A DNA stretch of 52,477 nucleotides from JAZKFR01 sp040386295. GTDB lineage: Bacteria > Pseudomonadota > Gammaproteobacteria > Burkholderiales > Rhodocyclaceae. A model generated the notes under the pieces. It was not told the origin of the DNA. It worked only from the letters and a program-made list of their open reading frames with translations, and searched no databases. Position 1 is the stretch's first letter. Every line of letters begins with the position of its first letter. The translations under genes were made by a program, and so were the position numbers. Shown here in pieces: positions 43,460-50,646 of the stretch. Location of the stretch: assembly GCA_040386295.1 (NCBI GenBank), contig JAZKFR010000038.1, positions 1 to 52,477 on the forward strand. The letters are read 5' to 3'.

Positions 43460-44433
43460 TTTGGACACAATATCGGGGCTCAGCGTCTGCCTGGGACGAA
43501 CACGTAGCGGCCTTGTCCGGGGGTTTCTACCAGAGCTATGGCTGGGCTGAGGTACGCCGGGTCGCTGGCTGGCAAGCCTTACGTATGCTGGCAAAACAAG
43601 ATGGGCAGCTTGTTTGCGCCGCCAGCATCTTGGTCAAACGCAAGCTTGGCGTCGCGGTGTGTTGGATTCCCGGCGGTCCGCTAGGCTCAGCTCAGCTGCT
43701 CGACGATCACTTTCGCTCGGCCTTGAGCCAAGCCCTCGGAACGCCTGCCGTCTATTGTCGCCTGAGCCTGCTACGGCCTGCGCAGACAGGGGAAGAGACC
43801 TTTCTGCGCGCTTCAAGCTGGACGCGACCCGCTGTCGCCATGAGTAGCGGACTGACGATGTGTTACTCGCTCGCAGGCGATGAAAGCGAACGTTTAAAGC
43901 GGACGAGTGGTAATTGGCGGCACAACTTAAAGCGCTCTGGACGCTACGGACTGCGCATTGAACATTGGGCGCACCCCGATCTGGCCGCCATTTCTGCTCT
44001 GTACCGAGAAATGGAAGCGCTCAAAGGCTTACCCGTACAACATAGCGAGACCGAGCTGGCTGCGATGTTTGCACAGTGCGGCAAACAGATCGTCATTTAT
44101 CGTTGTCTCGATAGCGCAGGACGTTTGTTGGCGCTACGGGCCGCTGGTTTGTGTGCTACGACGGCGATGGATTTGCTCGCCGCAGCTGGCGGCGAAGCAC
44201 GTAAGGTGTATGCCTCGCACGCCACACTTTGGGGCTTACTCGATCATTGCAGCCAGCTCGGATTAGTTGACTACGATTTGAGCGGCGTTGACCCCGAAGG
44301 AAACAAAGGCGTATTTGATTTCAAACACGGCACAGGCGCTGTATTAACGCAATGCTTGGGTGAGTGGGAGTGGGCTTCGCTACCGGGTTTATGCTCAGCC
44401 GTTAATTACTTGCTCAAACGCAAAGGCGTTTGA
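43453..44433 (+). CDS. FemAB/GNAT-like acyl- or aminoacyltransferase
   Basis: The ATG at 43453 lies inside the preceding gene. The 326-residue protein has FYQSYGWAEVRRVAGWQ near the start, WRHNLKRSGRYGL in the middle and DLSGVDPEGNKGVFDFKHGTGA near the end, the pattern of FemAB-type double-GNAT proteins found in exopolysaccharide and peptidoglycan-bridge pathways. It would attach an acyl or aminoacyl group to an amino sugar, perhaps on the amine freed by the deacetylase. It is the last gene of the operon. Confidence 0.75.
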   Translation: MVIWTQYRGSASAWDEHVAALSGGFYQSYGWAEVRRVAGWQALRMLAKQDGQLVCAASILVKRKLGVAVCWIPGGPLGSAQLLDDHFRSALSQALGTPAVYCRLSLLRPAQTGEETFLRASSWTRPAVAMSSGLTMCYSLAGDESERLKRTSGNWRHNLKRSGRYGLRIEHWAHPDLAAISALYREMEALKGLPVQHSETELAAMFAQCGKQIVIYRCLDSAGRLLALRAAGLCATTAMDLLAAAGGEARKVYASHATLWGLLDHCSQLGLVDYDLSGVDPEGNKGVFDFKHGTGAVLTQCLGEWEWASLPGLCSAVNYLLKRKGV

Positions 44434-44437
44434 GCAA
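44410..44437. terminator. Perfect 12-bp hairpin at the end of the polysaccharide operon
   Basis: TTGCTCAAACGC (44410-44421) pairs perfectly with GCGTTTGAGCAA (44426-44437) around loop AAAG. The 3' arm contains the stop codon of the FemAB-like gene. It faces a convergent MFS gene whose stop is 13 bases away. No T-tract follows, so it may be a bidirectional or Rho-assisted terminator or an RNA 3'-end protector. Confidence 0.65.
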
Positions 44438-44449
44438 GGTACTGCGACA

Positions 44450-45670
44450 TTACGGCGCTTTGGCGCTGGGCGCGGGCGCTTGTCGCCGCAAAGGTGGCGG
44501 ACTCATTGACGCGGCCAAGAATAGCCAGACTAGGGCAAGCAGCGAACTCAGCACAAAAATAGCGCCAGTGCCCACGTTCTGACTCAACCATCCGCCCAAA
44601 CTACCGCCTAGAAACAAACCGCAGGCTTGCATGGTGTTGTACACGCCCAGGGCAAAGCCGCGTGCGTGCGCCGGAGCGGTACGCGAAATCAACGACGGTA
44701 GGCTGGCTTCAAGCACATTAAAAGCCAAAAAGAAGCAGACCATTAGCCCGCACAGCGCAGGAAAGCTCTCGCGCCCAAAGAGAAAGCCAATTTGCGTTAG
44801 CAACAACAGCGTAATCGCGGCCAGAAATACTTGTTTTACCTTGCCGTGGCGTTCAGAAAAAAGAATCACCGGAACCATCAATACAAAAGAAAGCAGAATC
44901 GCGGGCAAGTAGATTTTCCAGTGCTCAGCCAAAGGCAAATCACCGCTAAAACGTAAAGCCTGAGGGACCACGACAAACATCGCCATCTGCATTAAGTGCA
45001 AACAAAAAATACCAAAATTAAGGCGTAGCAACTGTGGGTTGCGCAAGACCTCGGCTTTACGCATAACAGTTTGCGGCTTGATCAACGGCGGCGCAGGCGG
45101 CACCAAATAGAGCACCAGCAAAATAGCGCCCAAGGCTAAAACTCCCGTCAACGCAAACAATCCTGACAGGCCAATCAAGGCGTAGAGCAAAGGTGCGGCA
45201 ACAAGCGAACCAGCAAAGACTAAGCCAATCGACGAGCCGATCATCGCCATCACTTTGGTGCGATGTTGCTCACGCGTCAGATCAGCCGCAAGCGCACTGA
45301 CCGCCGCCGAGATAGCGCCCGCGCCCTGCACTATGCGCCCGGCCAAAATGCCGTATAAATCGGTAGAAAAAGCAGCGAGTAGGCTGCCTAAGGCAAACAG
45401 AATCAAACCAAAAACGATCACCGGTTTGCGCCCAAACCGATCCGACGCCATGCCAAACGGAATTTGAAACAGCGCTTGAGTCAGCCCGTAAGCACCGAGC
45501 GCAAGCCCCACCAAGGTGAGATTGTCCCCGCCCGGCAGTGCGCGCGCGGCAACCGAAAAAACCGGCAGTATCAAAAACAGCCCGAGCATGCGCAGGCCAA
45601 AAATAGCGGCCAAACTAACGCCAGCGCGGCGTTCGGCGGAGGTCATTCGGTCTTTAGTTGGGGAATACAT
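44450..45670 (-). CDS. Major facilitator superfamily transporter (YajR-like)
   Basis: The 406-residue protein has twelve predicted membrane segments. MFS motif A appears as GMASDRFGRKPVI between segments 2 and 3, and a related loop ISRTAPAHARGFALG follows in the second half. The closest pattern is the drug/proton antiporter family that includes YajR, but the C-terminal soluble domain of YajR is absent. It faces the polysaccharide operon and is divergent from leuA, so it is probably independent of both. The substrate is unknown. Confidence 0.85.
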   Translation of the reverse strand: MYSPTKDRMTSAERRAGVSLAAIFGLRMLGLFLILPVFSVAARALPGGDNLTLVGLALGAYGLTQALFQIPFGMASDRFGRKPVIVFGLILFALGSLLAAFSTDLYGILAGRIVQGAGAISAAVSALAADLTREQHRTKVMAMIGSSIGLVFAGSLVAAPLLYALIGLSGLFALTGVLALGAILLVLYLVPPAPPLIKPQTVMRKAEVLRNPQLLRLNFGIFCLHLMQMAMFVVVPQALRFSGDLPLAEHWKIYLPAILLSFVLMVPVILFSERHGKVKQVFLAAITLLLLTQIGFLFGRESFPALCGLMVCFFLAFNVLEASLPSLISRTAPAHARGFALGVYNTMQACGLFLGGSLGGWLSQNVGTGAIFVLSSLLALVWLFLAASMSPPPLRRQAPAPSAKAP

Positions 45671-45888
45671 GGATGGCGAGACTCGAAAATAGACTGTGAT
45701 TTACCGCCTAGTGCGCAAACTAAGACAAGCCGGCACACAGGCAGTCGTGCATCTTATCAGCTTGCTGACACCTTCCGCCATCCGGGAATGCGGCGGAATG
45801 ATATGCGCAGGAAGAAACCAAAGAGCAGCCAAAAGGATGCGCTGAACGCACATAAGCGCTTTGCCTTGGCTCGGAGAAGCGCTGTGTA

Positions 45889-45918
45889 TTGACACAGAAC
45901 AGAGGAACTGTTTACAGT
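45889..45918 (+). promoter_or_regulatory. Candidate sigma70 promoter for leuA
   Basis: TTGACA (45889-45894) and TACAGT (45913-45918) are spaced by 18 bases. Transcription would start near 45925, almost on the ATG of the possible leader ORF and about 290 bases before leuA. Confidence 0.55.
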
Positions 45919-45925
45919 CCAGCCC

Positions 45926-46018
45926 ATGTCTAACCACGCCTCTCCCCTCTATTATTTTTTCCGCGAAGTGTCCTTCTGCGGTCTGCTTGCGCGCCCTCTG
46001 CTGCGCCCAGCGCGCTAA
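45926..46018 (+). CDS. Possible 30-codon leader peptide ahead of leuA
   Basis: An ATG at 45926 opens a 30-residue frame ending with TAA at 46016-46018. It begins MSNHASPLYYFF and ends CGLLARPLLRPAR, with four Leu in the last 12 residues. It lies directly after a good promoter and before two hairpins, the layout of an attenuation leader. There is no ribosome-binding site if the predicted transcription start is right, and Leu codons are not strongly clustered, so this is tentative. Confidence 0.3.
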   Translation: MSNHASPLYYFFREVSFCGLLARPLLRPAR

Positions 46019-46088
46019 AAATCCCCCACCCCTTCGTTGCATCCTTGTATTTATCCGCTGTTCAACACTGGCAGTTGTAGCGGGCGGT

Positions 46089-46132
46089 TGCAACGGGCAA
46101 TTGTTGCAGGCGTTGTAACGGGCGTTACAACG
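46089..46132 (+). promoter_or_regulatory. Two consecutive hairpins in the leuA leader
   Basis: TGCAAC (46089-46094) can pair with GTTGCA (46103-46108), and CGTTGTAAC (46111-46119) pairs perfectly with GTTACAACG (46124-46132) around GGGC. The arms belong to a series of near-repeats of GTTGTARCGGGC starting at about 46074, so alternative pairings are possible. The absence of a following T-tract fits an operator or translational control as well as attenuation. Confidence 0.45.
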
Positions 46133-46213
46133 TATTGAAGCTTTCGTACGCGCAGCGCCGAGCGTTAACTTAGACCGATCTAAAAATTCCGCCGTCATCA
46201 CTTTGGAGCCCCC

Positions 46214-47746
46214 ATGAAAAATCAACTCATCATTTTTGACACCACCTTGCGCGATGGCGAACAAAGCCCAGGCGCTTCAATGACCAAGGAAGAAAAAATC
46301 CGCGTCGCCTGGCAATTAGAGCGCCTCAAAGTCGATGTCATCGAGGCGGGTTTTGCGGCTGCCTCGCCGGGTGATTTCGACGCTATCCGTTCGATTGCAG
46401 AAACAATCAAAGACTCGACCATTTGCTCGCTCGCACGCGCTAACGAGAACGATGTGCGACGCGCAGGCGAGGCGATCAAGCCAGCGGCACGCGGACGAAT
46501 TCATACTTTCATTGCCACCAGTCCGATCCACATGGAGAAGAAGCTGCGTATGACGCCCGACCAAGTGGTCGAAGCGGCCGTTAAAGCGGTGCGCTGGGCG
46601 CAGGAATACACCGATGATGTCGAGTTTTCAGCCGAAGACGCCGGTCGCTCGGACTTTGATTTTCTCTGTCGCATTTTTGACGCCGTGATCAAAGCCGGAG
46701 CACGCACGATCAATGTGCCAGACACCGTCGGCTACAACGTCCCAGCCGTTTGGGGCGAGCATATGCGCCGCTTGATCGAACGAGTGCCTGGCGCCGATAC
46801 GGTAATTTGGTCCACGCACTGCCATAACGACCTCGGCATGGCTGTTGCTAACTCACTCGCTGCCGTTCTGGCTGGCGCAAGACAAGTTGAATGCACCATC
46901 AATGGCTTGGGCGAACGCGCTGGCAATGCAGCGCTTGAAGAAATTGTCATGGCCGTGAATACGCGCAGCGATTTGTTCGGGGTAGAAACGCGCATCGACA
47001 CCACACAAATCGTGCCCAGCTCAAAACTGGTAGCGCAAATCACGGGGTATCCCGTGCAACCGAACAAAGCCATTGTCGGCGCCAACGCGTTTGCGCACGA
47101 ATCAGGAATTCATCAAGACGGCGTACTCAAGCACCGTGAAACCTACGAAATCATGCGCGCCGAAGACGTTGGCTGGACACAAAACAAACTCGTGCTAGGC
47201 AAACACTCAGGCCGTAACGCATTTAAAAACCGGCTGAGCGAACTCGGCATTGTGCTCGCCGGCGACGCCGCGCTGAACGCCGCCTTTGCCCGCTTCAAAG
47301 TCCTCGCCGACAAAAAACATGAGATTTTTGACGAAGACTTACAGGCACTGGTTTCGGACGAAGCCGTGCTGCCCGAAGGCGAGCCATACAAACTGGTTTA
47401 TTCACACGTCTGCTCTGAAACCGGAGAAGCCTCAATCGCGCATGTCACCTTAGACATAGAAGGCAACGAGAAAAAAGGCGCCGGCGAAGGCGACGGCCCT
47501 GTCGACGCCGTATTCAAAGCAATCGAACAAATCACCCAGAGCGAAGCGGAGCTCTTGCTCTACTCGGTCAATGCCATCACGACCGGCACCGACGCCCAAG
47601 GTGAAGTGACAGTTCGCCTGGCCAAAGGCGGGCGCATCGTCAACGGTAACGGAGCCGATACCGACATCGTTGTCGCCTCAGTCAAAGCCTATCTCAACGC
47701 ACTCAACAAACTGCACTCTGCACGCGAACGCGTGCGCCCTCAGTAA
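46214..47746 (+). CDS. leuA: 2-isopropylmalate synthase
   Basis: The 510-residue enzyme catalyses the first committed step of leucine synthesis, joining acetyl-CoA and 2-ketoisovalerate. FDTTLRDGEQSPGASMT (residues about 8-24) and STHCHNDLGMAVANS with two metal-binding histidines mark the HMGL-like barrel, NGLGERAGNAALEEIVM its end, and the C-terminal 130 residues form the LeuA allosteric domain (YSHVCSETGEAS, SVNAITTGTDAQGEV) that senses leucine. The length matches the LeuA of Betaproteobacteria. It is transcribed alone as far as visible, with a long leader that may sense leucine supply. Confidence 0.96.
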   Translation: MKNQLIIFDTTLRDGEQSPGASMTKEEKIRVAWQLERLKVDVIEAGFAAASPGDFDAIRSIAETIKDSTICSLARANENDVRRAGEAIKPAARGRIHTFIATSPIHMEKKLRMTPDQVVEAAVKAVRWAQEYTDDVEFSAEDAGRSDFDFLCRIFDAVIKAGARTINVPDTVGYNVPAVWGEHMRRLIERVPGADTVIWSTHCHNDLGMAVANSLAAVLAGARQVECTINGLGERAGNAALEEIVMAVNTRSDLFGVETRIDTTQIVPSSKLVAQITGYPVQPNKAIVGANAFAHESGIHQDGVLKHRETYEIMRAEDVGWTQNKLVLGKHSGRNAFKNRLSELGIVLAGDAALNAAFARFKVLADKKHEIFDEDLQALVSDEAVLPEGEPYKLVYSHVCSETGEASIAHVTLDIEGNEKKGAGEGDGPVDAVFKAIEQITQSEAELLLYSVNAITTGTDAQGEVTVRLAKGGRIVNGNGADTDIVVASVKAYLNALNKLHSARERVRPQ

Positions 47747-47751
47747 AGGCA

Positions 47752-47787
47752 AGGCGCGCTGCGGCAGTGGGCATAGCCGCAGCGCCT
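47752..47787 (+). terminator. GC-rich hairpin after leuA
   Basis: AGGCGCGCTGCGGC (47752-47765) pairs with GCCGCAGCGCCT (47776-47787), leaving a two-base bulge and a ten-base loop. It lies six bases after the leuA stop. No T-run follows, so termination efficiency is uncertain. The remaining 220 bases to the next gene are AT-richer and show no definite promoter. Confidence 0.55.
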
Positions 47788-48005
47788 AGCTAATTCCAAT
47801 TTGCCCTAAAACGGAACACAAACCGCGCATGGCGGAAACATCATGGCGGCAGGGAACTTTTTGCTAATTTTTGTCCCTAATTTAATGACGTGCCACGCTT
47901 GCCATTTTGCTATTGCGAATGACTGAAACAACTTGCGACGGCAGGCGGCAACAAACTGCATCGAGCTCTAACACACTCAAAACGAATTCACTTAAGGCTT
48001 AACTC

Positions 48006-50168
48006 ATGCCGAATAACGCAATCACCAGCACCTTGCCAAGTTTCCAGCCGATTGCTTGGTCTCTGCCGAAGGAGGATGTAAGGAACCAGCTCGGGCATCT
48101 CCCCCTGGCTGAGTTAGGGGGCTTGGTCGATCAAGTAGAGACTTTCCTCATGGCATCTGCAGAGAGCAAGCCGCACATGCCAGTTCCGCCCTTGGTCTTA
48201 AGCATCTTGGACGATATGGGGTTTTCTGAACACCAGCTTGATCTTAGCTTTTTGGCGCGCAGCTTATTGCAAGCGGGCGACAGCGCAAATGCTCAAGCGC
48301 CTAAATTCCAAGCAGTAAGAGAAGAGCTATTGCATCGATTGCATTTTTGCGCAGCCAAAACCCATCCCTGGCCATACAGCCCAGAAGAGGGAAACAGAGC
48401 ATTGAACGCCCACGCGGGAACAAAGGGCTTCGCCAACATTCAAGATGCACCGTTTGACGAGATTACGGCGAAACTCGAGACCGATACGATAAACAGCGCG
48501 TTGGCTGAGTTAAGCATCCTCACCGAGCTTCAGCTTAGCCATACAGAAACCTATGCCCAGGCAGAAGCAATCTATAAGCAAAAAAATTACCAAGAAACCA
48601 TTCAGCTATGTCACGAAGCAATCGACCAGGGCACTGCAGATGCTCGTTTTTACGCCTTAAAAGGCCAAGCAGAATATGCCTTGTGTCAATACAAAGAGGC
48701 GAGCCAAAGTTTTAGTGCCGCGCTTGAGCGTGGCGATAGACGACCTCTGCTTTATGCTGCATTGGGGAAGGCGCAGCGGCGATGCGGTCAGTATGCTGAA
48801 GCAGTGCATAGTTTGTGCTCTGCGCTTTATTTTTGCGGAGACAAAGACGAGCTGACTTACGAAGTCACGTTGGCGCGAATACAGGCTAGACAATACGAGA
48901 GCAAGATAGATTTTAAAAAACTATCCGATACGCAGTTGAGCGAGTTAGCGCCACTACTCGACCAAAATGGACGGGCAGCAATGGCTGATCGGATCGCAGG
49001 AATTTTCGGGGTGGGCGGGGTGAGCGCGGCTGACGTACTCGCCAATTTGCGCGCAGAACAAGAGGCACGGCAGAAGTTTGATCAAATCGCAGTGAATGCT
49101 TTCCATGTGTCATCAACAGCGCTTAAGCTCGAACTTGGACAGGGGATGCAGGCGCTCAACCCCCCTCTAACAGAGGCTGCGCAGAGAAAACTTGCGGGTG
49201 AAGCGTTTGCCCAAAGCTTTAGTCGATTCCTACAGCAGACGACAGGATTAGATGCAGAGCCCGAAAGTAATGCGGCACTGGCTAGAAAACTCTGTGCTGC
49301 ATTGGGTATTCCAGAAGGTTTTTGCTTTGAGCTACTGTGTTTCCAGAAAGCGTTCCAGGCCTGGCGAAACTGCTCAGAAATTTCAGAAGCCTTGCGCCTG
49401 CGTCCAGATTTCGAGAATAGGCTCAAAAAATCCGAATCGGAGATCACTGACATTTCGCGTGAGGAATTCGTGTCAGTGCTGACCGTACCCAGCTATCGTG
49501 CAGCACTCATTGAGAAATATCAGCCTTTAGCTCAAAGAGCAGCGCAATTTATAAAGAATACTTATGCCGGGCTAATTGTCTCAGATGACGCTGTTTTCTT
49601 GAGTAGCTCACGGTCTACAGAGTTACGCGCAGCCCTGCAGAGGGGCGATTTAAAAGTGCAGCTGAGGGCGTATTTTCAGGCTGTCGCCGAAGGGGGCTCC
49701 GTAGCCAATTATGCGAATCTCTCAAGCTACAACGAGCTTGCCCTGGCAGAAATTCAGGCGATTGCAAGGCAATATCAAGCTTATTTGGCGCCCATCCCCT
49801 CTCAAACGTTAGCGGATTTTAAGCGTGCCCTTAGCGAGAAAATAGCCCTGCATCAAACCGCTTCGGGACAAGCCAACGCTCGCATCAGGCAATTGCATGA
49901 TCGGCCACCTCAAGACGGAACGACAGCCGCAGAACGCCTGCGTATCTTGGATCAATCTATGCTCGAAGCTGAAGATTTAAGCGCCAAACAGAGCTATCTA
50001 ATGAAAGCCTTAGACTTGCCTCCAACAACTAGCCAAATCTATTTGTCCATCATAAAAATGAATCCAGGCTGGCTGACGCATATCCCAGAAGATGTTGCAA
50101 AGACTAAGTTCACCGAGGTTCTAGTTGAGACCGTTGTTCAGTGCATCCAAAACAACGATCCAGCCTAA
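48006..50168 (+). CDS. TPR-repeat protein of unknown function (first of two paralogues)
   Basis: The 720-residue protein has an N-terminal helical domain (residues about 1-175) with VPPLVLSILDDMGFSEHQ, shared with the following gene. Three to four TPR-like units follow at about 182-297 (YKQKNYQETIQLCHEAIDQG, YKEASQSFSAALERGD, GQYAEAVHSLCSAL). The last 400 residues are a helical region with no family I recognise. There is no signal peptide or membrane segment. A terminator follows the gene, so it is probably transcribed alone. The function is unknown; TPRs imply protein-protein contacts. Confidence 0.72.
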   Translation: MPNNAITSTLPSFQPIAWSLPKEDVRNQLGHLPLAELGGLVDQVETFLMASAESKPHMPVPPLVLSILDDMGFSEHQLDLSFLARSLLQAGDSANAQAPKFQAVREELLHRLHFCAAKTHPWPYSPEEGNRALNAHAGTKGFANIQDAPFDEITAKLETDTINSALAELSILTELQLSHTETYAQAEAIYKQKNYQETIQLCHEAIDQGTADARFYALKGQAEYALCQYKEASQSFSAALERGDRRPLLYAALGKAQRRCGQYAEAVHSLCSALYFCGDKDELTYEVTLARIQARQYESKIDFKKLSDTQLSELAPLLDQNGRAAMADRIAGIFGVGGVSAADVLANLRAEQEARQKFDQIAVNAFHVSSTALKLELGQGMQALNPPLTEAAQRKLAGEAFAQSFSRFLQQTTGLDAEPESNAALARKLCAALGIPEGFCFELLCFQKAFQAWRNCSEISEALRLRPDFENRLKKSESEITDISREEFVSVLTVPSYRAALIEKYQPLAQRAAQFIKNTYAGLIVSDDAVFLSSSRSTELRAALQRGDLKVQLRAYFQAVAEGGSVANYANLSSYNELALAEIQAIARQYQAYLAPIPSQTLADFKRALSEKIALHQTASGQANARIRQLHDRPPQDGTTAAERLRILDQSMLEAEDLSAKQSYLMKALDLPPTTSQIYLSIIKMNPGWLTHIPEDVAKTKFTEVLVETVVQCIQNNDPA

Positions 50169-50216
50169 ACAAATTCAACGCGCTGGCAAAGTACCAAACC
50201 AACGTCTTCGCTATGA

Positions 50217-50258
50217 CCCCGACTGACCCGCTCACCCGGCGTCGCTCGGGGTTTTTTT
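50217..50258 (+). terminator. Rho-independent terminator after the first TPR gene
   Basis: CCCCGA (50217-50222) pairs with TCGGGG (50246-50251), with weaker pairing inside, followed by seven T (50252-50258). It lies 50 bases after the stop codon. Confidence 0.75.
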
Positions 50259-50296
50259 GGGCATTGATTCGCTAGCCCGGTTTCGCGATCTGTGCA

Positions 50297-50353
50297 CCAG
50301 CGATGACCTGCCTGGCTCCCATCGCCCACAAGTGGGCGAGGGAATGATGCTGG
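50297..50353. other. Nested intergenic hairpin, possible structured RNA
   Basis: CCAGC (50297-50301) pairs with GCTGG (50349-50353), TCCC (50317-50320) with GGGA (50340-50343), and CGCCCAC (50323-50329) with GTGGGCG (50332-50338). These stems nest cleanly in a stretch with no gene, between a terminator and the next promoter. I recognise no known RNA family. Confidence 0.3.
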
Positions 50354-50439
50354 TCAGTGAGCGCGTAGTCGCTTGTGCAGAGGTCTTTCGGTTTGCGCAG
50401 TCTCAATCCCGATAGACGTACGGTGGCCGTGAAAAAGTC

Positions 50440-50470
50440 TTGACAGTGATTGCTTAGCCATAGCTATGAT
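50440..50470 (+). promoter_or_regulatory. Candidate promoter for the second TPR gene
   Basis: TTGACA (50440-50445) is followed after 19 bases by TATGAT (50465-50470), and an A-rich GTGAAAAAG lies just upstream. The spacing is longer than ideal. The transcript would have a leader of about 170 bases before the ATG at 50647. Confidence 0.5.
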
Positions 50471-50646
50471 TGACGGATTGTGCACTTACGATCACCTGAG
50501 CATGACAACGAACTCGCCTAGGGAAGAAATCACGGCGACACAGCGGGTGTTCGTCATGTTGCTGTCAACTGATTACAATGCGGCGGCTTGTCACTACGAT
50601 GGCATGCGCCAAACCTTGAATAACTCAATCAATAGACTCTTGACTT

